A DNA stretch of 64,000 nucleotides from Mycobacterium ahvazicum (GTDB lineage Bacteria > Actinomycetota > Actinomycetes > Mycobacteriales > Mycobacteriaceae). The translations under genes and the position numbers were made by a program. Below the pieces are notes generated by a model. That model did not search any database and was not told where the DNA came from. It saw nothing but the letters and a program-made list of their open reading frames with translations. Of this stretch, positions 9,828 through 18,880 are shown one piece after another. The stretch lies in assembly GCF_900176255.2 (NCBI RefSeq), contig NZ_FXEG02000003.1, positions 1,635,182 through 1,699,181 of the forward strand, read 5' to 3'. Within the stretch, counting starts at the first letter, position 1. Each line of letters begins with the position of its first letter.

Positions 9828-10745
9828 CTATTTGGCTCGGGCGTCGGCGAGCGCGTTTGCGCCACCGACGATTTCACTGATCTCTTGGGTGATCTGGGCC
9901 TGCCGCTCGCGGTTCGCCATCAGCGTCAGGGCCTTGATCAAGTCGTCGGCGTTGTCGGTGGCCGACTTCATTGCCCGTTGGCGCGACGCCAGCTCCGACG
10001 CCGCGGATTCCAGGAGCGCGGTGTACACGCGGGTGGTCACATACCGCGGCAACAGCGCATCGAAAAGTGTTGTCGCATCGGGTTCGAACGAATACAGCGT
10101 GTGCAGCGCCTCGGGTTCTTCGGCGTATTCGACGACCATCGGCGCCATCCGGTGGGCGGTGGTGGACTGAGACAGCATCGACTTGAATTCCGTGTAGACG
10201 ATGTGCAACTCGTCGACACCCTCGACGTCGGAGTTCTCGTCGCTGCCTTCGCTGCCGGGAATGAACGCATCCACCAGCGTCGAGGCAACCTCGGCGGCCT
10301 TCTCCACCGTGGGTTGCTCCGAGAAGCCGGTCCACGATTCGGTGATGGTCCAGTTGCGGAAACTGTAGTAGCCCAGCGCCTTACGGCCGACCACGTACAG
10401 CACGGGAGTCTTGCCTTCCTCCCGCAGGAGCGAAAACAGCTCCTCGGCGCGGCGGAAGACACCGGAGTTGTAGGCGCCACACAGACCACGGTCCGACGAC
10501 ACCACCAAGACGGCGGCCCGCTTGGGCTCAGGCCGTTCGACCAGCAGCGGATGATCGAGTGCTGCCTCGCTGGACAGCGTGGTCAGCATATTGGTGATCT
10601 CTTCGGTGTAGGGGCGAGCAGCCTGAAGCCGAGCCTGGGCCTTGCCGATACGCGATGTCGCGATCAGCTCCTGGGCTTTGGTGATCTTCTTGATCGCACC
10701 GGCGGAACGGATCCGTCCGCGCAACTCGCGAAGTGTGGCAGCCAT
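9828..10745 (-). CDS. atpG: F1Fo ATP synthase gamma subunit
   Basis: 305 residues. Central rotor shaft with the N-terminal helix ELRGRIRSAGAIKKITKAQELIATS and C-terminal RQAQITQEISEIVGGANAL forming the coiled coil inside alpha3beta3. It carries the acidic insertion around NSDVEGVDELH found in mycobacterial gamma subunits (the actinobacterial gamma loop region). Located 6 bases after atpA. Confidence 0.97.
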   Translation of the reverse strand: MAATLRELRGRIRSAGAIKKITKAQELIATSRIGKAQARLQAARPYTEEITNMLTTLSSEAALDHPLLVERPEPKRAAVLVVSSDRGLCGAYNSGVFRRAEELFSLLREEGKTPVLYVVGRKALGYYSFRNWTITESWTGFSEQPTVEKAAEVASTLVDAFIPGSEGSDENSDVEGVDELHIVYTEFKSMLSQSTTAHRMAPMVVEYAEEPEALHTLYSFEPDATTLFDALLPRYVTTRVYTALLESAASELASRQRAMKSATDNADDLIKALTLMANRERQAQITQEISEIVGGANALADARAK

Positions 10746-10751
10746 CGAGTA

Positions 10752-12419
10752 CTACTTCTTCTTCTCTTGCTTCTTCTTGTCTTCCGGCGCCGGCTTGTTG
10801 ACCTTGACCGACTCCTTGGCCAAGTCCTCTTCGTCGAGAGCCTCGACGTGCTCGTCCGGCACCACCGACCCGCCACCCGTAGCGGCGAAGCCCTTCTTGA
10901 ACTTCTTGATGATCTCCTCGAGCTGGCTCTCGGCCTCTTCGGAAAGCTTTCCGCTATCCCGGATTCCGGTCAGAAACTTCTCCTCGGAGGCCCGCATGTG
11001 ATCCAGCAGCTCGGTTTCGAAGCGGCCGACATCCTCGACGGGCACCGAGTCCAGGTGGCCGCCGGTGCCCAGGAAAATCGAAACCACTTGCTCCTCAACG
11101 GGCAACGGCTGGTACTGCGGCTGCTTGAGCAATTCCACCAGCCGGGCGCCGCGGTCCAGCTGCGCCTTGGAGGTGGCGTCCAGGTCGGAGGCGAACGCGG
11201 CGAACGCTTCCAGCTCGCGGTACTGCGACAGGTCCAGACGCAGCGACCCGGCCACTTCCTTCATGGCCTTGATCTGCGCCGCGCCACCGACGCGGGACAC
11301 CGAGACACCGACGTTGATGGCCGGGCGCACACCCTGGTTGAACAGGTCGGATTCCAGGAAGCACTGGCCGTCGGTGATCGAAATGACGTTGGTGGGAATG
11401 TAAGCCGAGATGTCGTTGGCCTTGGTCTCGATGATCGGCAGGCCGGTCATCGAACCACCACCGAGCTCGTCGGACAGCTTGGCGCAGCGCTCGAGCAGCC
11501 GCGAGTGCAGGTAGAACACGTCGCCGGGGTAAGCCTCGCGGCCCGGCGGGCGGCGCAGCAGCAGCGAGATCGCGCGGTACGCCTCGGCCTGCTTGCTCAG
11601 GTCGTCGAAGACGATCAGCACGTGCTTGCCGTCGTACATCCAGTGCTGCGCGATCGCCGAACCGGTGTACGGCGCAAGCCATTTGAACCCGGCGGAGTCG
11701 GATGCCGGCGCCGCGACGATGGTGGTGTAGTCCATCGCGCCACCTTCGTCCAGAGCGCGACGCACCGAGGCGATCGTGGTGCCCTTCTGGCCGATAGCGA
11801 CGTAGACGCAGCGCACCTGCTTCTTCTCGTCGCCGGTTTCCCAGTTCTGCCGCTGGTTGAGGATGGTGTCGACGCAGACCGCCGTCTTGCCCGTCTTGCG
11901 GTCGCCGATGATCAGCTGACGCTGGCCGCGCCCGATCGGGGTCATCGCGTCGATGGCCTTGATTCCGGTCTGCAGCGGCTCGCTGACGCTTTGCCGCTGA
12001 ACCACTGAGGGCGCCTGGATTTCCAGCGCGCGACGAGTGTCGGTCTCGATGTCGCCCTGGCCGTCGATCGGCTCGCCCAGCGGGTTGACCACCCGGCCCA
12101 GGAACGCGTCACCGACGGGCACCGAGAGGACCTCGCCGGTGCGCTTGACCTGCTGGCCTTCCTCGATCTTCTCGAAGTCACCGAGGATCACCGCGCCGAC
12201 GCTGTGCTCGTCGAGGTTCAGCGCGACGCCGAGGACACCGCCGGAGAACTCCAGCAGCTCCTGCGTCATGACCGAGGGCAAGCCGTCGACGTGCGCGATG
12301 CCGTCACCGGCGTCGACGACGCTGCCGACCTCCTCGCGGGAGCTGTCGGAGGTGAAGGAGCCTACGTACTCTTCGATCGCGCTCTGAATGTCATCAGCGG
12401 AGATTGTCAACTCGGCCAT
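10752..12419 (-). CDS. atpA: F1Fo ATP synthase alpha subunit
   Basis: 555 residues. Non-catalytic nucleotide-binding subunit with P-loop GDRKTGKT at 172-179 and the alpha/beta signature region PAINVGVSVSRVGGAAQ. It has the mycobacterial C-terminal extension, ending in a Lys-rich tail (VKVNKPAPEDKKKQEKKK), which in mycobacteria helps suppress ATP hydrolysis. The length is that of mycobacterial alpha rather than the shorter E. coli form. Confidence 0.98.
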   Translation of the reverse strand: MAELTISADDIQSAIEEYVGSFTSDSSREEVGSVVDAGDGIAHVDGLPSVMTQELLEFSGGVLGVALNLDEHSVGAVILGDFEKIEEGQQVKRTGEVLSVPVGDAFLGRVVNPLGEPIDGQGDIETDTRRALEIQAPSVVQRQSVSEPLQTGIKAIDAMTPIGRGQRQLIIGDRKTGKTAVCVDTILNQRQNWETGDEKKQVRCVYVAIGQKGTTIASVRRALDEGGAMDYTTIVAAPASDSAGFKWLAPYTGSAIAQHWMYDGKHVLIVFDDLSKQAEAYRAISLLLRRPPGREAYPGDVFYLHSRLLERCAKLSDELGGGSMTGLPIIETKANDISAYIPTNVISITDGQCFLESDLFNQGVRPAINVGVSVSRVGGAAQIKAMKEVAGSLRLDLSQYRELEAFAAFASDLDATSKAQLDRGARLVELLKQPQYQPLPVEEQVVSIFLGTGGHLDSVPVEDVGRFETELLDHMRASEEKFLTGIRDSGKLSEEAESQLEEIIKKFKKGFAATGGGSVVPDEHVEALDEEDLAKESVKVNKPAPEDKKKQEKKK

Positions 12420-12478
12420 GGCTTTTCGTCTTCCTACTTGATTTCCGGCGTTCGCGGGGTGGTGGTGGCTGATTCGGG

Positions 12479-13819
12479 TTAGTCGGGTAGCTGCGCCTCG
12501 GCTGCGGCCAGACGCGACGAGAGCGACCCGTCGATCACCTCGTCGGCGACAGCGATGAGTAACCCGCCCAACAGGTCGGCATCGATCTCGAGCTGAACCG
12601 TCACCGGATGCCCGTAAATACGACTGAGAACTTCGGTGAGACGGGTGCGCTGGGCGTCGCTGAGCTCGGCGGCTGCGCGGACCGCGGCGACGACCTCGCC
12701 GCGGCGAGCCACCGCAACTTCCGCCAGGAACTGCACGGCCTCTTCCGCCTGCTCACCCCGGAGCAGCTCGACCGTCTGCGACAGCAACGCGACGACGAGC
12801 GGATTGACCGCACTGCCACTGGAGTCGAGTACCTTGTGCAGCAACTCCACCCGCTTCTCGGCCGGAGTGGCGTAGTCGCCCAACAAAATCGAGAGCCGCG
12901 GCTGCGCGTCCAGAATCCGGGAGAACCGGAACAACTGGTCTTCGACCTCGTCGACCTTTCCGTCGCGTTCGGCAACCTCCAGCAGCGCCTGGCGCGACAT
13001 GTGTTCGATCGCGTCGACCAGGTCGGCGTTGGCCGACCAACGTTCCGAGACGGCCGCCCGCAGTACCACGAGCGTGGCGTCGCCGACCTTGCCGGACACC
13101 AGCCGTTCGAGCAGCCGGATCCGCGGTGCCGCGTCCTCGGCCGGCACGGTCAGGTACCGGGTGACCACGATCTCCTCGTCGAGCAGCTGGCCCACCGACA
13201 CCAGTTCGCTGGACAGCTTCGAAAGTCCGGGTTTGTCAAGATCTTTGGCGATGGTGGTGAACCGGTCCGACAGGTTGCGCAGCGCTTCGCGACTCGACGA
13301 ACGCATCTTGGTCATCAGCGGGTAGGAGACCTCCGCCGACGCCGGCGCCATCGCCTCGAGTTCGTCCAAAAACCGATCGACGGTGCCCGACTGCTGCGTC
13401 GCATCGGCGACGTAGGTCTGTACCAATTCCTTTGCCTGGCGCACGGATTCGTGTCCAAGCTCCAGGCGAAGCTGACGGGTCAGCTGGGCCCGCAGCAGCT
13501 CTACCTGGCGAGCGCCCTGTCCCGTGATGCGTTCGGCCTCGACTTCAGCCTGCGCGCGCAACTGCTCGGTGATGCGCTGGGCGTCGGTCTTGGCTTCTTC
13601 GACGACGTGCTCAGCTTCAGACTTCGCGGACTCCACCGCCTTGCTATGGGCGGTAGTGGATTCCGTCAGCCGGTCGGCAGCCTTGGCCGCGTCTTCCAAT
13701 TGCTGGCGCACCGTGTTCTGACGAGCGGCCATCAAATTGCGGACTGGCGGCACGACATAACGCACCACCAGGAAAACGATGGCGGCGAATCCGATCAGCT
13801 GCCCGATAAACGTCGACAT
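12479..13819 (-). CDS. atpFH: ATP synthase b-delta fusion subunit
   Basis: 446 residues. Residues about 1-110 are a b-type stator with one membrane helix (FIGQLIGFAAIVFLVVRYVV) and a charged coiled coil; the rest from about 170 is the delta (OSCP) domain with the closing IDADLLGGLLIAVADEVIDGSL. This b'-delta fusion is a mycobacterial and actinobacterial feature. It forms the peripheral stalk together with AtpF. It follows atpF by 6 bases. Confidence 0.96.
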   Translation of the reverse strand: MSTFIGQLIGFAAIVFLVVRYVVPPVRNLMAARQNTVRQQLEDAAKAADRLTESTTAHSKAVESAKSEAEHVVEEAKTDAQRITEQLRAQAEVEAERITGQGARQVELLRAQLTRQLRLELGHESVRQAKELVQTYVADATQQSGTVDRFLDELEAMAPASAEVSYPLMTKMRSSSREALRNLSDRFTTIAKDLDKPGLSKLSSELVSVGQLLDEEIVVTRYLTVPAEDAAPRIRLLERLVSGKVGDATLVVLRAAVSERWSANADLVDAIEHMSRQALLEVAERDGKVDEVEDQLFRFSRILDAQPRLSILLGDYATPAEKRVELLHKVLDSSGSAVNPLVVALLSQTVELLRGEQAEEAVQFLAEVAVARRGEVVAAVRAAAELSDAQRTRLTEVLSRIYGHPVTVQLEIDADLLGGLLIAVADEVIDGSLSSRLAAAEAQLPD

Positions 13820-13825
13820 TGATAG

Positions 13826-14338
13826 TTACCTTGTCGCGGCAGTGGTTGTGACGTCGACGCCGAGGATGCGACTGGCCAACGTTGCCGACATGGTTGCCAC
13901 GTTGGCACGCAGATCCAATTCCACAGCGTCCCTTTCGCGCTTCAGTTGCTCGGCTGCCGTCTGCACCGTCGAAGCGACCTGTTGCTCGGCTTTGGCCCGC
14001 GCGTCCTCGACGACCTTACGACCTTCCGCCCGGGCGTTGTCGCGCAACGACGACGCCTCGACCCGGGCTTCCCTCATGGCGTTCTCGTAATCCGCCTGGG
14101 CGGCCTCGAATTGCTCGTTCGCCTTCTTGTTGTCGGTGGCGGTCTTGGCGACCATCGCGTCGCGTTCGCGCAACACCTTCATGACCGGCGGCACGACGAA
14201 CGTGCCGATGACGGCCAGCACGATCAAGAAGATCGCCAGCACGAAAAAGAAAGTGCCGTTGGGGACGAGGAAGTTGTTGCCTCCCTCGGCTACTAACTGG
14301 CTGGACGCCAGAACGCTGCGGCTCGCGTCACCCATCAC
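13826..14338 (-). CDS. atpF: F1Fo ATP synthase b subunit
   Basis: 170 residues. One membrane helix (about residues 28-52, GTFFFVLAIFLIVLAVIGTF) is followed by a long charged coiled coil (KVLRERDAMVAKTATDNKKA onward). Stator partner of the AtpFH fusion. Located 6 bases after atpE. The start at 14338 gives the N-terminus MMGDASRSVLASS; a second Met follows directly. Confidence 0.95.
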   Translation of the reverse strand: MMGDASRSVLASSQLVAEGGNNFLVPNGTFFFVLAIFLIVLAVIGTFVVPPVMKVLRERDAMVAKTATDNKKANEQFEAAQADYENAMREARVEASSLRDNARAEGRKVVEDARAKAEQQVASTVQTAAEQLKRERDAVELDLRANVATMSATLASRILGVDVTTTAATR

Positions 14339-14344
14339 TGCGAA

Positions 14345-14596
14345 CTAGCCGACGGGGGTGGCGAAGACGAACAGCGCCATGAAGGCCAGGTTGATGAAGT
14401 ACGCCGCCTCAACCAGACCGACGGTGATGAAGAACGGCGTGAACAACCGGCCTTGCGCTTCCGGCTGACGGGCAATACCCGCAACCAGTGCGTTACCGGC
14501 AATACCGTCACCGATACCGGCACCGATTGCGCCGCCGCCCATGATGATTCCACCGCCGATGAGTGCAGCGGCAGCGACTTGGGGGTCCAGGGCCAT
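14345..14596 (-). CDS. atpE: F1Fo ATP synthase c subunit (bedaquiline target)
   Basis: 83 residues, a two-helix hairpin that forms the c-ring. The ion-carrying Glu is E63 in VGLVEAAYF (M. tuberculosis E61). Other drug-contact positions are wild type: D30 (Mtb D28), A65 (A63) and I68 (I66), so none of the known target-site bedaquiline resistance changes is present. The two residues of offset come from a longer N-terminus (MALDPQ). A Shine-Dalgarno-like AAGGAGGAT lies just before the start. Confidence 0.98.
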   Translation of the reverse strand: MALDPQVAAAALIGGGIIMGGGAIGAGIGDGIAGNALVAGIARQPEAQGRLFTPFFITVGLVEAAYFINLAFMALFVFATPVG

Positions 14597-14674
14597 TCTT
14601 ATCCTCCTTATAACTGGTAGTTGTCTACCAGGCTTCTGTAATCGTGTGTGGCTCAGGCCGATTCAAAGATGGTC

Positions 14675-15433
14675 TCAGTCATGGTGATCCTCGATCTCCA
14701 TGGCTTGGCTGAAGTACAGGATGGTCAGGATCGAGAAGATGAACGCCTGGATCGCGCCGACGAAGAGGTCGAACGCTTTCCAGATCGCGTTGGGCGCCCA
14801 CATGATGTAGGGCGGGAAGAGCGCGATTAGCGCGACCAAGATGCCGCCGGCGAAGATGTTGCCGAAAAGTCGCAGCGACAACGAGATCGGCTTGGCGAGT
14901 TCCTCGACGAGGTTGATCGGGGCCAGGAACGCCACGTGACCCTTGAGCACCGCGAGCGGGTGCCCGACGATGCCGCGGCGCCAGATACCGGCCACGTGGT
15001 AGCAGACGAACACGAAAAGAGCCAGTGCGAGTACGTAATTGATGTCCGCGGCCGCCGAGCTGAGTAACTCGGTGGTGCGCCCGGATTTGTCGGTGTACTG
15101 CAGCGGCAGCACCGAGAGCCAGTTGGAGATCAGAATGAACACGAAGATGGTGACCGCCAGCGGCAGGACGAAGGGCGCGATCCGCATCCCGACGGCCGCC
15201 TCGATCTGGTCACGCATCTGGACCGTGATGGCCTCCCAGAACAATTGGACTCCGCTGGGCACCCCGGTCGAGGTGATCTTCGCGCGCAAGTAGAAGGCGA
15301 GCGCCAGGACGATCAGAGCGGCGATCCCGGTCGACAGGATCGTGTCGGTGTTGACGGTCAGCCCGAGCCAGGTGGCGTGGGTGTGCTCGCCGACCTCGAT
15401 CGCGCCCTCGGCCAGGAACCTCGTCTCACTCAT
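14675..15433 (-). CDS. atpB: F1Fo ATP synthase a subunit
   Basis: 252 residues, several membrane helices. The proton channel subunit next to the c-ring; the essential Arg lies in ISLSLRLFGNIFAGGILVAL. The N-terminus HTHATWLGLTVNTDTI faces the outside in the family. Its start overlaps the end of the upstream atpI-like gene by 8 bases, so the two are translated together. Confidence 0.97.
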   Translation of the reverse strand: MSETRFLAEGAIEVGEHTHATWLGLTVNTDTILSTGIAALIVLALAFYLRAKITSTGVPSGVQLFWEAITVQMRDQIEAAVGMRIAPFVLPLAVTIFVFILISNWLSVLPLQYTDKSGRTTELLSSAAADINYVLALALFVFVCYHVAGIWRRGIVGHPLAVLKGHVAFLAPINLVEELAKPISLSLRLFGNIFAGGILVALIALFPPYIMWAPNAIWKAFDLFVGAIQAFIFSILTILYFSQAMEIEDHHD

Positions 15434-15890
15434 CGCTGGTGTTCCCTCTTTCGGTACCTTCGGATGCGGGCTCCGCCCAGTCGCCGGCGCGCAGCTTCTT
15501 CCAGACCGGCAGGGCGGTCGAGAGCACCAACACCACCTGGAACAGGGCCAAGCCGAACACCACGCCTAAGCCGGCGGGCCGGAAAATGTAAGCAATGATC
15601 AGGCCGATGACGGTGATGATCGCCAGCCGAGTCGCCGAATTCAGCGCCATCGAGCTTTTCATCGGATGTTCTTTCGCCGTTATCGACGCAACGGAGCGAC
15701 GCACCAGCAGCGCGTTGAGCAAACCCAGCAGCAGCCCGACGCCGAAGAACACTCCGACCATCAGATGACCCGAGAAAGCGGCGCCAGCTACCGCCACCGC
15801 GGTGATCGCAGCGCAAACCACCAGGAGCCGAGACGGGTTGAATGCAACGGACGGAAACACCAACGGCGCGTCCTGCGCTGGTGTCGTCAC
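15426..15890 (-). CDS. AtpI-like small membrane protein at head of ATP synthase operon
   Basis: 154 residues with four predicted membrane helices (around LLVVCAAITAVAVAGAA, LMVGVFFGVGLLLGLLNALL, LAIITVIGLIIAYIF, GVVFGLALFQVVLVLSTALP). The position, first in the atp operon, corresponds to Rv1303 of M. tuberculosis, a proposed AtpI-like factor for c-ring assembly. Sequence similarity to classical AtpI is weak, so the role is inferred from place and topology. Confidence 0.8.
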   Translation of the reverse strand: MTTPAQDAPLVFPSVAFNPSRLLVVCAAITAVAVAGAAFSGHLMVGVFFGVGLLLGLLNALLVRRSVASITAKEHPMKSSMALNSATRLAIITVIGLIIAYIFRPAGLGVVFGLALFQVVLVLSTALPVWKKLRAGDWAEPASEGTERGNTSDE

Positions 15891-16114
15891 TGCAGCACCT
15901 CAATCCGGATTGGCGGAGCGGAAAACTTCCGACCGACTGATCGGTAGCCCGCCGAGCGTATCGCACGTCACAGGGGATTCACTCAAGGGGTATCTCCCTG
16001 CGTCGGTCGTCGATCGGCACGGTCGGAAAACGATCCGGCGGGCCGACTGGCCGGCAACCCTCAAGATTCTTTTTGGGGTTCTACCAGCACCGTACCACAA
16101 GGTCAGCGGCACTA

Positions 16115-17347
16115 CTACTGCCCGTCGTAGTCCTCGTCGGGGTAATCGTCGCGGCGGCGCAGGAGCGGAATCACCGTCGCGACGCCGGCAACCACGATCG
16201 CGCCCAGCATCACCGCGCCGGTATCGCGCGGGTTGAAGAAGATCGTGCTGGCGGCGCCGAACGCGACGATCCCGACCCACAAATAGATGAGCAGTACCAC
16301 CCGGCGATGCGAATGGCCGATCTGCAGCAACCGATGGTGTAGATGCATCTTGTCGGGGCTGAACGCGCTGCGGCCCGCACGGGTTCGCCGCACGATGGCC
16401 AGCAGCAGGTCGAGCATCGGCACGAACATCACCGCGACCACCAGCAGGAACGGTGACAGCAGAGCAAAGACGTCACGGGCGCCGTAGGCATTTTGCGAGA
16501 TCGGTCCGGCCGCGGTGGTGGACGCGGCAGCAAGCATCAAGCCGATCAGCATCGAGCCGGAGTCGCCCATGAAAATTTTGGCTTTATGGAAGTTGTGCGG
16601 CAGAAAGCCCAGGCAGGCCCCCGCCAGCACGACCGAGATGACGGCCGGCGGATAGAACAGCACGTCGCCGCCATGGTCACGCAGCAGACCGACCGAGAAC
16701 ACGCAGATCGCCAGCGCGGTGATCAGTCCCAGCCCGGCCGCCAGCCCGTCGAGCCCGTCGACGAAGTTCATCGCGTTGACAATCGACACCGTCAGCGCCA
16801 GCGTCAGCAGGATCGACGACGCCTGGTCCAGCACGATGGTGCCGACACCACCGAACGGGATGTACAGCACGCTCCATGCGACACCCATCGTGACCAGCAC
16901 GCTGGCCGCGGTGATCTGGCCGGCAAATTTCGTCAGGGCGTCCAGGCCCCAGCGGTCGTCGATGAGTCCGATGCCCATGATCACCGCGCCCGCCACCAGC
17001 ACCGCCGGCATGCCGGTGGAATAGACGAAACCCCGGGTGAGCGCCGGGAGCTCGGATGCCAGGAACACCGCGGAGAGAACACCGACGAACATCGCCAACC
17101 CGCCCATGCGTGGGGTGGGCGTGACGTGCACATCGCGTTCGCGTGGGTAGGCGACCGCGCCTAAACGAGTGGCCAGCACCCGCACCGGTCCGGTCGCGAA
17201 GTAGGTGATGATCGCGGCGGTCAGTCCGACCAACGCCAGCTCGCGCAGCGGGACCCCGGCGCCACGGTCGGACAGGGTGTGCAGACCAGCGGCAAGGCTG
17301 ACGAGATTGCTGGCTGGGTCGCTGGACACCACGAGACCGTACGCCAC
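16115..17347 (-). CDS. wecA: Decaprenyl-phosphate GlcNAc-1-phosphate transferase
   Basis: 410 residues and about eleven membrane helices. Member of the MraY/WecA family that moves GlcNAc-1-P from UDP-GlcNAc to decaprenyl phosphate, the first step of the linker between peptidoglycan and arabinogalactan. Family motifs are NAMNFVDGLDGLAAG, FMGDSGSMLIG and the His-rich loop HLHHRLLQIGHSHRR that marks the GlcNAc-specific WecA group. It corresponds to Rv1302 (rfe/wecA), between sua5 and the atp operon. Confidence 0.94.
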   Translation of the reverse strand: MAYGLVVSSDPASNLVSLAAGLHTLSDRGAGVPLRELALVGLTAAIITYFATGPVRVLATRLGAVAYPRERDVHVTPTPRMGGLAMFVGVLSAVFLASELPALTRGFVYSTGMPAVLVAGAVIMGIGLIDDRWGLDALTKFAGQITAASVLVTMGVAWSVLYIPFGGVGTIVLDQASSILLTLALTVSIVNAMNFVDGLDGLAAGLGLITALAICVFSVGLLRDHGGDVLFYPPAVISVVLAGACLGFLPHNFHKAKIFMGDSGSMLIGLMLAAASTTAAGPISQNAYGARDVFALLSPFLLVVAVMFVPMLDLLLAIVRRTRAGRSAFSPDKMHLHHRLLQIGHSHRRVVLLIYLWVGIVAFGAASTIFFNPRDTGAVMLGAIVVAGVATVIPLLRRRDDYPDEDYDGQ

Positions 17348-17388
17348 CTTCCTGAGACTTGAGGTCTCGCTTCATCACCGCTGCGCCG

Positions 17389-18042
17389 CTAGGCGATCAA
17401 CCGTCCCGGGTCCATTCCAAGCACGTCCGCGATGCGCTCGACGCTTACCGGTCCGGCGCGCAGCAGGTGCGGCGTCTCGCCGGTGAGGTCAACGATCGTC
17501 GAGGCCGCCTGCTGCTGTGAGGGTCCCGCGTCGAGATAGACATCGACGAGATCGCCGAGTTGGTCACGCGCCTCGACGGCGTTCACCGCCGGCGGGCGAC
17601 CGGAGACATTGGCGCTGGACACCGCCATCGGCCCGACCTCGCGCAACAGCTCGATCGCCACCGGGTGCAACGGCATCCGCAGCATCACCGTGCCACGGGC
17701 ATCCCCGAGATCCCACTGCAGCGATGGCGCTTGCGCCACAACCAGACTCAGCGCACCTGGCCAGAACGCGCGGATCAGTTCGCGGGCCCCGTCCGGCATC
17801 GTGTAGACCAGGCCCTCAATGGTGTGCCACGAACCCACCAGCACGCCGACCGGCATGTCGCGCCCGCGGCCCTTTGCCGCCAGCAGCGCGGCCACCGCGG
17901 TGTTGTCGAACGCGTCGGCGCCGATGCCGTACACGGTGTCGGTCGGCATCACGACTAGTCGTCCACCCTTGAGCGCTCCGACAGCCGAGCTAATTCCAGC
18001 CGAACGCTGTTCGGGCTCAGCACAATTGAACACCTCAGTCAC
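17389..18042 (-). CDS. L-threonylcarbamoyladenylate synthase (Sua5/YrdC)
   Basis: 217 residues. It makes threonylcarbamoyl-AMP from Thr, bicarbonate and ATP for the t6A37 modification of ANN-decoding tRNAs. YrdC features are GGRLVVMPTDTVYGIGADAF, KGRGRDMPVGVLVG and PMAVSSANVSGRPP. No C-terminal Sua5 domain, as in Rv1301. Its start overlaps the end of prmC by 8 bases. Confidence 0.92.
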   Translation of the reverse strand: MTEVFNCAEPEQRSAGISSAVGALKGGRLVVMPTDTVYGIGADAFDNTAVAALLAAKGRGRDMPVGVLVGSWHTIEGLVYTMPDGARELIRAFWPGALSLVVAQAPSLQWDLGDARGTVMLRMPLHPVAIELLREVGPMAVSSANVSGRPPAVNAVEARDQLGDLVDVYLDAGPSQQQAASTIVDLTGETPHLLRAGPVSVERIADVLGMDPGRLIA

Positions 18043-18880
18043 GGGCGCTCCTACACGCGGTCACGAATCTTGGCCGGCCGGTGAGATCTTGCCGTGCCCG
18101 GACGTCTTCGAAAAAACCTGTGCATTCGATTAATTCGACAGTCCGCGACGAGGTGGTGTCGTCGTGCTCGACGGCGAATACGCCGCCGGGACGCAGCCAG
18201 CGTCCAGCGAGGTCCACCACCGCGCTGATCACGGTCATGCCGTCCGGGCCGCCGAACACCGCGTGCGCCGGATCGTACTGAGCGACTTCGGGGTCCAACG
18301 CAACGTCATCCGGCACGTAAGGCGGGTTGGCCACGACCAGGTCGACTCGTCCGTCCAGCTCGGGCAGCAGACCTTGCTCGGTGACGTCGGCGCGGACCAG
18401 CTCGACCGCGGTGCCCTCCACGTTTCGCCGGGCATAGTCCAGGGCCGCATCGGAATCGTCGATGGCGATCACCCGCGCCGTCGGCCGATGCCGGGCCAGT
18501 GCCACCGCCAACGCGCCGGATCCCGTGCACAAGTCGACGATCACCGGCGCTGCGTCGAGCCGCCGCGCGACGGCCCACTCCAAGATGGCCTCGGTCTCCG
18601 GGCGCGGGATGAAGACTCCGGGGCCGACGTGCAGCAGGACCGGCCCGAACGCCGCGGTCCCGGTCAGGTGTTGCAACGGCACTCGCCGCGAGCGGGCGGC
18701 GACGATGTCGTGGTATCGCACCAAAAACTCGTCGTCGATCGACTCAACCAAGGTCAGCCGACCACGCTCGGCACCTGCCACATGAGCGGCCAATTCCTCG
18801 GCATCCCAACGCGCAGAATCGATTCCGGCCTCGGCGAGCACCGCCGCAGCAGAGTCGATTGCGCGCCGCAGGACGGTCAT
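18035..18880 (-). CDS. prmC: Peptide chain release factor N5-glutamine methyltransferase
   Basis: 281 residues. Methylates the Gln of the GGQ motif in release factors. It has an N-terminal helical domain, the SAM-binding VDLCTGSGALAVALA and the catalytic NPPYVPD motif. It overlaps prfA, its substrate gene, by 4 bases. Corresponds to Rv1300 (hemK). Confidence 0.95.
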   Translation of the reverse strand: MTVLRRAIDSAAAVLAEAGIDSARWDAEELAAHVAGAERGRLTLVESIDDEFLVRYHDIVAARSRRVPLQHLTGTAAFGPVLLHVGPGVFIPRPETEAILEWAVARRLDAAPVIVDLCTGSGALAVALARHRPTARVIAIDDSDAALDYARRNVEGTAVELVRADVTEQGLLPELDGRVDLVVANPPYVPDDVALDPEVAQYDPAHAVFGGPDGMTVISAVVDLAGRWLRPGGVFAVEHDDTTSSRTVELIECTGFFEDVRARQDLTGRPRFVTACRSARD

